Shown here: one piece after another, positions 29,986-38,908 of the stretch
Layout of the letters: each line of letters begins with the position of its first letter
How positions within the stretch are numbered: the first letter of the stretch is position 1
DNA from: Saprospirales bacterium
Lineage (GTDB): Bacteria > Bacteroidota > Bacteroidia > Chitinophagales > Saprospiraceae
DNA length: 44,950 nucleotides
Direction of reading: 5' to 3'
NCBI GenBank assembly: GCA_002698985.1
Contig: PAAY01000081.1
Span: 1 to 44,950 of the forward strand
Made by a program: the position numbers and the translations under genes
The notes under the pieces: generated by a model
The model's input: only the letters and a program-made list of their open reading frames with translations
Told to the model about the DNA's origin: nothing
The model's database searches: none

Positions 29986-32400
29986 CAACTCAGTACGATG
30001 GCTGGCATTGGTGCCGGCAATTTTGATGCGCAGGGCTTTCAGGCCCTGAACACCTTGTAGCTGGTTGAGCATAAGGTCTTCGGTATCGCCTTCCACCAGG
30101 TTTTTGCGACGCAAAAAATCAATGTAGCCCATGTACTCCTTGCGGTCCTGGTCAGTGGCATAAACGATGGCAATTTTACCGGGCTGTGTAAGCCGCTCTC
30201 TGGTGCCGTCGGGCAGGGTGACGCTGGCTTTGTCGATGCGTTTTTTGATGATTTCGTAACGGAGGTTGTAGGCCCCTATTACGTCGAAGCGCTTCTCGTC
30301 TTGCCGGAAGCTGATGGAGATGGGTTGCCCGTAAACGAAAGCCAGCTGGGCGGTCTGCAAAGGCGTGGGAAGCTCATCCCGGAGTTTTTCAACCGATTGT
30401 GTGATTTCCGTCAGGGTGAGCAGTTGCCGCAGGCGAAGGTTGCGAAGCTGAAAGTCTGTGAACTTGCCGTTTTTCAGAATGGACTGGCCGGCGTACAGCT
30501 CGAATTGCACCCCGTCGGTTTTGTACTTCTCAAAATAATGGGGCACGATTTCCTGGGCCTTTATCTGGGCCCGCTCTACGATTTCGCTCAGGTGGTTGTT
30601 GATGCGGTTTACACTTTGCTCATAAGCTTTGCGGTGGAGGTAAACGATGCCCAGGTGCGGGTCCAGTTGCCCGGTGTAGTTGCGGTAGGCTTCCATCAAA
30701 ATGGCGTTTTGCCGGACCACCTCTTCCAATACGGGGTGCACCTCCAGGAGGATGTAGTCCATCAACTGGTGTTCGTCACTGGTGTCGAGGTTTTGCTCCA
30801 GCTCTGTGAACTTCTGGCGTGTTTCCAGCAGGTACTGCTCCAGCAGTGGATAGTCCAGCTTTTCATTGGCCACGCTGAGCACCTCTTCCAGCAGTTGCAG
30901 GTTCTTGATGAAATCCTGCTGGATGGCGTGGTTGCGGGTAATGGAAGAGTTGACGATATCAGCCTGGGCATACATGGGATACACCGATTCAAAGGCGATA
31001 TCCGGTGTGGCAGGGTTGATGATGCCTTTCTGCTGCTGGCTCATGATGTCAAAGGCTGCATCGATGAAACGCCATTGGACACTGGGGTGGATGGCGGTGA
31101 ATTGCTCCCGCATGATGGCCTCGATCCGGTTGTCGGTCTCTTCGCGGCTGCGCTCCAGGGCCGTGTGGAACAAGGCCATCAGGTCATGCAGTTGCAGTTC
31201 CGTAAAACTGTTGATGGCAAATGGCCGCTCGGCACCGATTTCCATCAGACCAATGATGCGGTCTTCTTTGCCTTTCAGGGGCGCAACCAAACAGCTCTTG
31301 AAGCCTTTTTTCATCAAAGTTTTCTCTGCCTGGGTGGGCGCTTTGACCCATTCCATGTTTTCGAGCAGGACATTGTGCCCAAAGCGGGCAGCTTTGGCAT
31401 AGATGGACTGGTGATTTTCGTCCGCAAGCCGGCAGTCCTGCCAGCGGTCGATCAGGCAATGCTGAATGCCATAGCGGTTGCCGTTGCGGTCTTTGTTCAC
31501 GGGGTAATCCATGGCCATGATGCCGAAGCGAAGGTCAGGCAATTGGAAATAGTCTCTCAACAATGACTGGATGTATTCAATGTTTTCCCGGCTGGTGAGG
31601 GCGTCCTTTTTGAGCAGGTGTTGCCGCAGGCGAGAGAGGGTTTCTTCCTTGGTAACATCCACCAGGTTGACACCGACGATGCCGTGAATTTCGAAGGCAT
31701 CGGGCGGTAGCGCCTTCATCCAGGCGTCCATATCGTAGATGTTGCAGAGCAATTTGTCAATCTGCTCCTGGGTGAGCTTTTTCAATGGCTTCGTGGGCAC
31801 CACCTCCACAAACTGTATGGTCATTTCCGACTTGTAATGCCTTGACAGGCCACAAGTTTTAGAGCCCATCGAAAAGATGACTACCGGGTCCACGTCCAGG
31901 TTCTGACCGTAACAATCATTGAGGATCATGGAGCACATCTTCAGGTGCAGGGTGTTGACGCTGAGGTCGGCCGAGGTTTCCACGGTGACATCCATGGAGC
32001 AATCTGCCAGCATTTTTTTGACGGCCGGTGTCACAAAGAAAGGTTCCATGTCGAAGGGCTTGGCTGCTTTGCCCAGTTGGCTGTCTCGCAGACTCAATGG
32101 AAACAATCCGGCCAGGAGCCAGGATACCAGTTCTTCGTGTTTGTCGAGGACGGAGAGGTCATCGATGGGTTGCCACAATTCCGGAATCTCTTTGGCTTTG
32201 GCAAGGATCTTTTCAGCCATGAGCCGTTCCGGAATTTCATCGCTGCCGAGTCGCTGCTCCCAATCGTTGAGAAGGGGCACGAAACTCAGGCGGGTTGTAT
32301 AGGGCAATTCAGGCCTGTCAAGAAAAGCATTTTTGGAAGGCGTTTTTCCGGATTTGCCATTGCGTGCAGCCTGCACTTGTTTTGTCGTCAGCGTAGCCAT
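29977..32400 (-). CDS. GAF-domain protein, function unknown
   Basis: An 807-residue cytoplasmic protein without signal peptide or membrane span. A GAF-type domain is likely at about residues 345-430: IYAKAARFGHNVLLENMEWV, then the hallmark MKKGFKSCLVAPLKGKEDRIIGLMEIGAERP. The flanking regions are long and helical (EEVLSVANEKLDYPLLEQYL, RQKFTELEQNLDTSDEHQLMDYILLEV), and I recognise no enzymatic output domain. It is probably a ligand- or redox-sensing scaffold. The 52-bp gap to the downstream cyclase start region, in the same direction, would allow co-transcription and a functional link with cAMP signalling, but this is only positional. It is divergent from the fructosamine-kinase-like gene. 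Confidence 0.75.
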   Translation of the reverse strand: MATLTTKQVQAARNGKSGKTPSKNAFLDRPELPYTTRLSFVPLLNDWEQRLGSDEIPERLMAEKILAKAKEIPELWQPIDDLSVLDKHEELVSWLLAGLFPLSLRDSQLGKAAKPFDMEPFFVTPAVKKMLADCSMDVTVETSADLSVNTLHLKMCSMILNDCYGQNLDVDPVVIFSMGSKTCGLSRHYKSEMTIQFVEVVPTKPLKKLTQEQIDKLLCNIYDMDAWMKALPPDAFEIHGIVGVNLVDVTKEETLSRLRQHLLKKDALTSRENIEYIQSLLRDYFQLPDLRFGIMAMDYPVNKDRNGNRYGIQHCLIDRWQDCRLADENHQSIYAKAARFGHNVLLENMEWVKAPTQAEKTLMKKGFKSCLVAPLKGKEDRIIGLMEIGAERPFAINSFTELQLHDLMALFHTALERSREETDNRIEAIMREQFTAIHPSVQWRFIDAAFDIMSQQQKGIINPATPDIAFESVYPMYAQADIVNSSITRNHAIQQDFIKNLQLLEEVLSVANEKLDYPLLEQYLLETRQKFTELEQNLDTSDEHQLMDYILLEVHPVLEEVVRQNAILMEAYRNYTGQLDPHLGIVYLHRKAYEQSVNRINNHLSEIVERAQIKAQEIVPHYFEKYKTDGVQFELYAGQSILKNGKFTDFQLRNLRLRQLLTLTEITQSVEKLRDELPTPLQTAQLAFVYGQPISISFRQDEKRFDVIGAYNLRYEIIKKRIDKASVTLPDGTRERLTQPGKIAIVYATDQDRKEYMGYIDFLRRKNLVEGDTEDLMLNQLQGVQGLKALRIKIAGTNASHRTELEV

Positions 32401-32460
32401 TGGTTAGATAATTCAGATGATTTTGAGCGTAAAAACAACCAAAGCCCAGTTTATGGATTC

Positions 32461-32476
32461 TTGAAAGTACTTTCAA
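32461..32476. promoter_or_regulatory. perfect 16-bp palindrome in a divergent promoter region
   Basis: TTGAAAGTACTTTCAA is fully self-complementary. It lies 61 bp from the GAF-gene start and 69 bp from the FN3K-family start, and just upstream of a TAGCTTTG promoter element. The size and position suit a dimeric repressor or activator operator serving both genes. No regulator gene is adjacent. Confidence 0.45.
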
Positions 32477-32501
32477 CAACCCCTTTGATCCTCCAAAGTT
32501 T

Positions 32502-32509
32502 TAGCTTTG
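32502..32509 (+). promoter_or_regulatory. candidate -7 element of the FN3K-family gene
   Basis: TAGCTTTG matches TAnnTTTG and lies 35 bp upstream of the start codon at 32545. A TTTG at 32484-32487 is only 14 bp away, shorter than the usual spacer. Confidence 0.45.
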
Positions 32510-32544
32510 CAGGCCTTCTGGTCAGAACAAGACAAAAGAATTCC

Positions 32545-33420
32545 ATGCCGATAGATATTTCACCTGCCATTCTTGACCAATGTACGGATATCCTGGATGC
32601 TGAGGTTCTGAATACCCGCTACATTGGTGGCGGTGACATCAATGTGGCCCGGATTCTGGAGACCAACAAAGGGCGCTTTTTCTTCAAGATGAACAGCGGC
32701 AAGGATGCTTTTTCCATGTTCGCCGCCGAATCCATGGGGCTGAAATTGATGGCCAAAGCCAATGTCATCGGCGTTCCAAAGGTGCTCGGTTTGGGCCAGA
32801 ATGGCCAACAGGCTTTCCTGCTCCTGGAGTTCATCGAAAAGGCGGAGCATATTCCGGATGATTTCTGGGAAAGCTTCGGACAACAGCTGGCCGCCCTCCA
32901 CAAAAACACTTCCGATCAGTTTGGACTGGATCACAACAATTTCATCGGCAGCCTTCCGCAAGTCAATGACCGTCGCAATGACTGGGTGAGCTTTTACATC
33001 GAGTGCCGGCTGGAACCCCAAGTGAAAATGGCCTGCGATTCCAAACTCCTCCACCGCACCCACCTCCACCAGTTTGAAAGCCTTTACCGCTATCTGCCCG
33101 AGCTGATGCCACCCGAAGCTCCCGCCCTCATCCACGGCGACCTCTGGAGCGGCAATTTTATGTGCAGTATCAAAGCCCGGCCTTATCTCGTTGATCCTGC
33201 CGTGTGCTATGCCCACCGTGAGATGGACCTCGCCATGTCAAAGCTGTTTGGTGGTTTTGACCGCCGTTTCTACCTGGCTTATGAAGAGGCATTCCCCCTG
33301 CAGCCGGGATTTGGCCAGCGGCTCAAGCCCTTCCAACTCTATTACCTCATGGTGCACCTCAACCTCTTTGGCAGCAGTTACCTCAATTCAGTGAGTGAGA
33401 TTTTGAATCATTATTCGTGA
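32545..33420 (+). CDS. fructosamine kinase (FN3K) family protein
   Basis: A 291-residue cytoplasmic kinase-fold protein, the standard length for bacterial FN3K-like enzymes, which phosphorylate ketosamines so that glycated proteins or small molecules can be repaired. Motifs: GGGDINVARIL (residues 28-38) as the glycine-rich lid, the ATP-binding Lys in GRFFFKMN (about 48), LLLEFIE hinge (about 92-98), catalytic loop HGDLWSGN (197-204; Asp199, Asn204) and metal Asp217 in LVDPAVCYAHREMDLAM. I chose the ATG at 32545 because upstream codons lie in promoter DNA and in the divergent gene. The stop codon (33418-33420) is the first unit of a CGTGACN heptamer array. Confidence 0.92.
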   Translation: MPIDISPAILDQCTDILDAEVLNTRYIGGGDINVARILETNKGRFFFKMNSGKDAFSMFAAESMGLKLMAKANVIGVPKVLGLGQNGQQAFLLLEFIEKAEHIPDDFWESFGQQLAALHKNTSDQFGLDHNNFIGSLPQVNDRRNDWVSFYIECRLEPQVKMACDSKLLHRTHLHQFESLYRYLPELMPPEAPALIHGDLWSGNFMCSIKARPYLVDPAVCYAHREMDLAMSKLFGGFDRRFYLAYEEAFPLQPGFGQRLKPFQLYYLMVHLNLFGSSYLNSVSEILNHYS

Positions 33421-33585
33421 CGCGTGACACGATTCGTGACGCGTGACACGTAACTCGTGACACGTATGCATAACCCTCTATAATCCTCCATAATCCTCCA
33501 TAATCCTCCATAATCCTCCATAATCCCTGCCTGCCTGCCCGGCGGCAGACGGGGCGGCAGACAGGCTCCATAATCCTCATCATCA
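33416..33585 (+). repeat. heptamer stop array plus CATAATCC array interrupted by a GC-rich inverted repeat
   Basis: Sense stops at 33418 (native), 33425, 33437, 33444, 33451 and 33458 occur in CGTGACN/CGTAACT units; all steps are 7 bp except one of 12. About six CATAATCCTCC units follow (33470-33526). A GC-rich inverted-repeat insert (about 33527-33565, with GCCTGCC and GGCAGACAGGC arms) interrupts the array before one last CATAATCCTC. The far end reaches the stop codon of the minus-strand regulator. Confidence 0.9.
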
Positions 33586-36510
33586 AATTTCCAGCAAAAA
33601 GTCGATCAGGTTTTCTCCGGTTTGAAGGCCGAGGCGTTTGCGGAGGCGGTAGCGGCTGGCTTCGACGCCCCTGACGGAGAGGTTGAGGAGGGAGGCGATC
33701 TCTTTGGTGGTGAGGTTCATGCGCAGGTAGGCGCAGAGCTTGTAGTCGTTGGGACTCAGTTGGGGGTGTTTTTCCCGAAGGCGTTGGAGGAAATCGCTGT
33801 GCACTTCGTCAAAATGGCGAGAGAAGCGGTTCCATTCCTCATCGAGGCTGGCGTCTCTGTCTATGATGCGGATCAGGCGGTTGATCTCCGATTTAGCTCC
33901 GGGGTCCAGTTCCTTTTTGGTGCTGATCTTCAGGAGGTTTTTACGGAGGTTGTTCATCAACTCGCTCTTTTGCACGAGGTGCATGGTGGTGGTAGCCAAT
34001 TCCTTGTTTTTGTGGCTGATCTCGGCTTGCAGTTTTTCGTTCCGCAACCTTTCAATTTCAGCTTCCGTTTGCTGCACCCTTTCCAGGTGTCGGGCCTCGC
34101 GCTGCTGGTGGGTGGATTCCAGTTTGGCTTTTTCCTTCTCGAATTTCTTTTGCTGGGTGTAAAGCAGGTAGGCCAGCCCGCCCAGCAGCAACATCGAGTA
34201 AACCGAGTAGGCCCATGTGCTGGCATACCAGGGTGCCAGCACCTCAAAGCTCCAGCTGGTGTCCTCGCTCTGTTGCTGGTGCTTGTTCCTGGCCCTGACT
34301 TCAAAGGAGTACTCACCGGGGGGCAGGTTGTTGAACACCGTTGAGGTATTGGGGCTCCAGTCGGTCCAGGCATTGTTGAGCCCTTTCAGGCGGAAGGAAA
34401 AGGTGATGAAATCCTTGTCGGCAAAATCATTCGAAGACCAGTTGAATACGAGGGCGTTGTTGTGGGCGCTGAGGGTCGTTTCTGCCATCTCGGCGGTCTT
34501 CCAACCGCCAAAGACGAGGCTGTCGGTCTGTTGCAGTCTTACGGAGTTCAGGATGACGGAAGGTGCCCCAGAAGCCTGGTAGAGCGAGGGGTTGAAGAGC
34601 AGGAAGCCTTCTTCGGTGGCGATGAAAATGTTCTTATCGTCCAGCGGAAACAGAAACTCGAATCCGCCTACCAGCCTGTTTTTCAATTCGGGGATGGGCA
34701 GTCGCTTCACCTTTTTGTCCAGTGCCAGATCGTCTACCATCAGCAAGCCGGTTTCTGTGTCGGTGGAATACCAGATGTTTCCCCGCTCATCTTGCCGCAG
34801 GTACTTCACCCAGGTGTTTTCCCCGAGCAGCTCTTTGAACTGGGGGTCCGGAATGAAGCGGTTTTCATTTTCCTGGAAGCGGTACACGCCCTTTTCCGTT
34901 GCGACGAAACAATTGCCCGCCAGGGCGAAGACATAGTTGTTTTGGCTGGAAGGCAGCCCTTTGCTTTCGTCGTAAAAATAGTAGTTCACCGTTTTGTCAG
35001 CAGCATCGATGAGCAGTTGGTACACACCCCGGTAGGGGTGCGACATCCAGATCCTGCCTTCTTCGTCTTTGGTAAGGATGCGGCTGCTCTCTTCCATTCC
35101 TTCCAGCCGGCTGTCGAAGACCCATGATCCGGCTTTTTTGCGGAACAAAGCCAGACCATCGTAATGACCGGCGAGCGCCAGGCCAGGCCCCAGCTCGATG
35201 AATTTCCACACCCCGGTGAGTGGTGGAATCCGGTAGACAGTTGTGTTGTCCACCCGGTAAGCGCCTTCGTGGAGTCCTGCCAGCAAGTTCTCCCCCAGGA
35301 CATCGAGGCCCCAGACCTGGCCATCGGCATTGGCCACCTTCGTGAAACGGGTTTTGAGCGCAGGCGGGTAGAAATCCTGGCGGGGGATGCAATACAGCCC
35401 TGTATTGGTTCCGAAATACAGTTTGTCGTTGAAAGCCGCAGCGGTGTAACCGGTGCCTTCCAGGGTGCCGTCGGCAAAAATCCTGGTCAGGGCTGATTGG
35501 ACGTGCACCCAGGAAATGCCGTTGTCGAGGCCGGCCCAGAGGTTGCCTTGCCGGTCGGCAAATAAAGACAGTACCGTGTTGTTTTGAAGGCCGTTGTCTT
35601 TCGACAGGTGGTGTTCGATGCGGCGAAGGCTGTCGAGTATGAAAATCCCGGACAGGGTGGTTCCGATGGCAATGTGTCCCTCTTTCAATTTGCAGGCAGT
35701 GTAAATTCTGCTGTTGACCAGCAGGTCGTCGAAGGGGGTGTTCCAGGGGCTGATCTTTCCATCGGCCAGTTGGAAAATTCCATTTTTCAGGGTGAAGATG
35801 AGGATGCGCTCATCGTCCTGCGGCAGCATGGCTGTGATGAGCATTTTTTTCTCTTCGAAAAACGTACTGACAAGCTGAAACCCTGAGTCGCTCAGTTGGT
35901 ACAGGGTGCCTTCGCCCTTTTGAAGGAAGAGCCGGCCGCCTGCCGATGTGAGGAAGTTCATGGGGCCGCCCGTTTCCACGGCTTCGATGCTGTTGTCATA
36001 CAGGCAGAGCAGCAGTTTGTTGGTTCTGAAAAACAATTTTCCTTCAAAGGGAATGATGTCCCAGACGTCCTGGAAATTCTCGTAGGCTTCCGGAATCAAA
36101 TGGCTGAGAGAGTGGAAGCCCAGCCGGCCCCTGTTGTCGGGTTCGAAGTAGCCGAGTTCGCCCTGCCCTCCGGCGTAGATTTTTCCGTCCGGTGCAGCAT
36201 ACACCGAACGGACCACGGTTTTCTTCGGCAAGGGATGCCGTTCCCAATGGATGCCGTCAAAAACGAAAACACCGTCGTTGTTTGCGAAGAAAAGCCTGCC
36301 GCTGTCGTCTTGACCGATTTCCCAGGTCTGGGTTCCTCCACCAAAGGAATTGCGTGGATAGTTTCTGATGGGCAGTTGGCCCAGGTTGGAGCCTGAGCTC
36401 GTTTGTGCAGTAGTGGGCAGGGGTAAACTACAGAAGGTGGTGAAAGCCCCCAACAGCAAAAGCAGAAATCCCTGCTTCCCTTGAAATGGCAGTGTAAATC
36501 CAGCACTCAT
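33583..36510 (-). CDS. propeller-sensor LuxR-type transcriptional regulator
   Basis: A 975-residue membrane-spanning one-component regulator. The start at 36510 gives a usable signal sequence (MSAGFTLPFQGKQGFLLLLL...TTAQ); the ATG at 36603 would add 31 residues. Residues 40-680 are propeller repeats (YAAPDGKIYAGGQGELGYF, LFADRQGNLWAGLDNGISWV, KDEEGRIWMSHPYRGVYQL). A Y_Y_Y domain (about 685-760) ends in LPPGEYSFEVRARNKHQQQ. One transmembrane helix (about 775-795) is followed by a long coiled coil and a C-terminal LuxR/GerE-type helix-turn-helix (LTTKEIASLLNLSVRGVEASRYRLRKRLGL, about 927-957). It lies divergent to a T9SS carbohydrate-binding-like gene and SusCD, so it probably senses a glycan product in the periplasm and controls that locus. 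Confidence 0.88.
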   Translation of the reverse strand: MSAGFTLPFQGKQGFLLLLLGAFTTFCSLPLPTTAQTSSGSNLGQLPIRNYPRNSFGGGTQTWEIGQDDSGRLFFANNDGVFVFDGIHWERHPLPKKTVVRSVYAAPDGKIYAGGQGELGYFEPDNRGRLGFHSLSHLIPEAYENFQDVWDIIPFEGKLFFRTNKLLLCLYDNSIEAVETGGPMNFLTSAGGRLFLQKGEGTLYQLSDSGFQLVSTFFEEKKMLITAMLPQDDERILIFTLKNGIFQLADGKISPWNTPFDDLLVNSRIYTACKLKEGHIAIGTTLSGIFILDSLRRIEHHLSKDNGLQNNTVLSLFADRQGNLWAGLDNGISWVHVQSALTRIFADGTLEGTGYTAAAFNDKLYFGTNTGLYCIPRQDFYPPALKTRFTKVANADGQVWGLDVLGENLLAGLHEGAYRVDNTTVYRIPPLTGVWKFIELGPGLALAGHYDGLALFRKKAGSWVFDSRLEGMEESSRILTKDEEGRIWMSHPYRGVYQLLIDAADKTVNYYFYDESKGLPSSQNNYVFALAGNCFVATEKGVYRFQENENRFIPDPQFKELLGENTWVKYLRQDERGNIWYSTDTETGLLMVDDLALDKKVKRLPIPELKNRLVGGFEFLFPLDDKNIFIATEEGFLLFNPSLYQASGAPSVILNSVRLQQTDSLVFGGWKTAEMAETTLSAHNNALVFNWSSNDFADKDFITFSFRLKGLNNAWTDWSPNTSTVFNNLPPGEYSFEVRARNKHQQQSEDTSWSFEVLAPWYASTWAYSVYSMLLLGGLAYLLYTQQKKFEKEKAKLESTHQQREARHLERVQQTEAEIERLRNEKLQAEISHKNKELATTTMHLVQKSELMNNLRKNLLKISTKKELDPGAKSEINRLIRIIDRDASLDEEWNRFSRHFDEVHSDFLQRLREKHPQLSPNDYKLCAYLRMNLTTKEIASLLNLSVRGVEASRYRLRKRLGLQTGENLIDFLLEI

Positions 36511-36813
36511 ACCGGGCGAAGCTAAGCAACAGCGGGCTAATGAAGTAGTGTTGCCGTAGTGAAATTCTGTGGCCTGACGTAGTGATGTTTTCCGGCTGAC
36601 CAAAAATGCCGTAGGTGAAGTATTTGTGCCGTGATGTTTTATTTAAAAGTGTGAAAAGTGCTGTCGTAAATTTACCCAACTCAAAAAGGCCTTTTTTCAG
36701 CTCCCAATTTTCGAGGCTGTTCAAAGGCCAAAATGAGTTCTTTTTTAGCCCCTTCTGACCTGCCTTGATTTCAAATGCTGAAAGCACGCACATCACTAAA
36801 ACAAATGGTAATC
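36511..36813. other. divergent control region of the SusCD-type locus
   Basis: A 303-bp spacer between the propeller/LuxR regulator and the T9SS protein gene. It contains the palindromic GTAAATTTAC (36666-36675), whose TAAATTTA core resembles the -7 element in both directions, and no other supportable gene. This is the expected site of control for the locus. Confidence 0.45.
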
Positions 36814-38685
36814 ATGAAACAACTTTTACTCTCCCTTTTCCTCGTTGCATCAACGGGGCTCTTCGCTCAAACTACCATTCTGGATTTTGAGTCACCCATG
36901 ACCTCCACCACCTACCAGTATTTTGGTAGCAGCCTGGAAGGTACCCTTAACAACATCATCGCCAACCCGGATCCATCCGGTATCAACACCAGTGCCATGG
37001 TGGCCGACCACGTGAAGCCCGCCGGTGCACAGACCTGGGCCGGTGCATTTCCGAACCCGGCTTTGCAGATCCCTGCCGATATGACCAGCGACAACCAGGT
37101 TTGCATCAAGGTTTGGTTTCCCGCTCCGGGTAATGTGGGTATCAAGCTGGAAGGTTCCTCTACTGGACCTAACTGGTTGAACACCGTTGATGTTACCGAA
37201 GCCCAGACCTGGACAGAGGTTTGTGTGGATGTAAACACCCCATCCATCGAGGCTCCGAATGAGCCTGCATTCGGCCATGTCTATCCGACCGTTACCTTGT
37301 TTTTCGATTTCGGAACCTCACCTGCTGAAGATGTTACCTACTACTGGGATGACCTGACCACCCAATCAGGTGGCGGTGTTACTGATGGCGACATCACTTT
37401 CTCAGTGGATATGAACAACTACACCGGCACTTTCACTACTGTATATGTGAGTGGTACCATGAATGGCTGGTCAGGAGACGGCAACCCGCTTTCCGACCCT
37501 GACGGTGACGGCATCTGGACCGGAACCATCGTTGACATTCCGCTTGGTGTTCAGGAGTTCAAATTCACGGTGGACAACTGGGCAGCCCAGGAGGATTTTG
37601 GCGGCAAGTCTTACACTTGCACCATTACCGATCCGAGTGGTCAGTTCACCAACCGGAAGCTGGTTGTTGCCGGAGATATGGAACTGCCAACCGTTTGCTG
37701 GAATTCCTGCTATGCCTGCGGCGAAGCTGTCAACATCACGGTCGATCTGGGTGCCTCTCACATTACCGTAGATCCAGCGGGTATGTTCATCGCTGGAGGT
37801 GGCAATTTCGGGAACCCCGGTGACTTTCCACTGCTCGATGCTGATGGCGACCAGGTGTACAGCCGCACTTTCGAGCGCCCAAAGAATTTCGAGTCATTCT
37901 TCACCTTTACCAATGGAGCCTGCCCTGACTACTCTTGCAAGGAAGACATTGCCGGTCAGGATTGCGCCAACCCTGGCAACTTCAACGATCGCCACATGGG
38001 GCCAGTGACACAGGACACCACCATTGCTACCTGCTTTGGTATTTGCACCACCGATACCGATTGTGGTGGCGGACCAATGGAAGTCAACGTTACTTTCTCC
38101 GTTGACATGAACGACTATACCGATCCATTCACCACGGTGTATATCGCCGGTGAATTCAACGGCTGGAGCGGCGATGCCAATGCTCTTACCGATGCTGACG
38201 GAGACGGCGTTTGGGAAACCACACTTGCGCTCTTCCCCAATGATTACGAGTATAAGTTCGAGCTGGACAACTGGGCTGTGCCAGAGGAATTCATGGATGG
38301 AGACCCCTGTACGGTTACCGATCCTAGTGGCCAGTTCGTCAACCGCATAATCAGCGTGGCAGGTGATACCAGTGTTTGCTACATCTGGAACTCCTGCGAT
38401 GCCTGCGAGACCAATGCTACTCGTGACCTCGTTTACGACGCAACACTTTTCAGTGTGAACCCAACCCTGGTGAACCAGTTCACCACCGTCCGTTTCGACG
38501 CAAACATCGCCGAAGAAAAAGTACTCAGACTCCTGAATGCCACAGGAATGGTCATTCGTGAAATGACTGTTGCGCCCGGTCAGTCAGACGTGGAACTCGA
38601 CACTTCCACGCTCCCTGCCGGATTGTACCTGATCCATGTGCAGACAGACCAGCGCATGGCCACTGCCAGGGTGGTTAAACAATAG
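36814..38685 (+). CDS. T9SS-exported multi-module carbohydrate-binding-like protein
   Basis: A surface or secreted protein of 623 residues. The start at 36814 opens a clean signal peptide (MKQLLLSLFLVASTGLFAQ). Residues 20-185 form a beta-sandwich CBM-like domain (TILDFESPMTS...YYWDDLTT). Three Ig-like modules follow: 193-305 (TFSVDMNNY...VYVSGTMNGWSG...EFKFTVDNWAAQEDFGG...CWNSCYACG), a divergent middle one (about 307-420) and 424-535 (TFSVDMNDY...VYIAGEFNGWSG...EYKFELDNWAVPEEF...WNSCDACE). The NGWSG / YEYKF-x-LDNW pattern resembles glycogen-binding/CBM48-type E-set domains found with bacterial laminarin and starch enzymes. A type A sorting domain ends it (about 545-623, AGLYLIHVQTDQ...ATARVVKQ). 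No catalytic domain is seen, so it is probably a glycan-capturing surface protein. Confidence 0.85.
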   Translation: MKQLLLSLFLVASTGLFAQTTILDFESPMTSTTYQYFGSSLEGTLNNIIANPDPSGINTSAMVADHVKPAGAQTWAGAFPNPALQIPADMTSDNQVCIKVWFPAPGNVGIKLEGSSTGPNWLNTVDVTEAQTWTEVCVDVNTPSIEAPNEPAFGHVYPTVTLFFDFGTSPAEDVTYYWDDLTTQSGGGVTDGDITFSVDMNNYTGTFTTVYVSGTMNGWSGDGNPLSDPDGDGIWTGTIVDIPLGVQEFKFTVDNWAAQEDFGGKSYTCTITDPSGQFTNRKLVVAGDMELPTVCWNSCYACGEAVNITVDLGASHITVDPAGMFIAGGGNFGNPGDFPLLDADGDQVYSRTFERPKNFESFFTFTNGACPDYSCKEDIAGQDCANPGNFNDRHMGPVTQDTTIATCFGICTTDTDCGGGPMEVNVTFSVDMNDYTDPFTTVYIAGEFNGWSGDANALTDADGDGVWETTLALFPNDYEYKFELDNWAVPEEFMDGDPCTVTDPSGQFVNRIISVAGDTSVCYIWNSCDACETNATRDLVYDATLFSVNPTLVNQFTTVRFDANIAEEKVLRLLNATGMVIREMTVAPGQSDVELDTSTLPAGLYLIHVQTDQRMATARVVKQ

Positions 38686-38786
38686 GATTACAAAAAAAAA
38701 ACATGACCCTTCTTTTAAGGGTCTCGACCTGACACCGGGCTTCTGTCTGGAAGCCTGAAGAGCGAGCACGTTTCATACAGAGAAAT

Positions 38787-38828
38787 CGGGGAGTGCAGAA
38801 AATCCTGCACACCCCCGGTTTCTAATTT
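38787..38828 (+). terminator. hairpin terminator before susC
   Basis: The stem CGGGGAGTGCAG / CTGCACACCCCCG (one bulge) around AAAATC is followed by GTTTCTAATTTT. A second hairpin, GACCCTT-CTTTT-AAGGGTC, lies nearer the stop codon (38705-38723). Together they may partly terminate transcription after the upstream gene, and they leave the susC transcript with its own 5' end. No stop-codon array occurs at this gene end. Confidence 0.65.
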
Positions 38829-38908
38829 TAGTTGCTGCAATGCTGCGGCGTCTTCTCATCACATTGAAGTTTCCCGAAGGAAAACCATAACTGCTTCATC
38901 CAATTATC

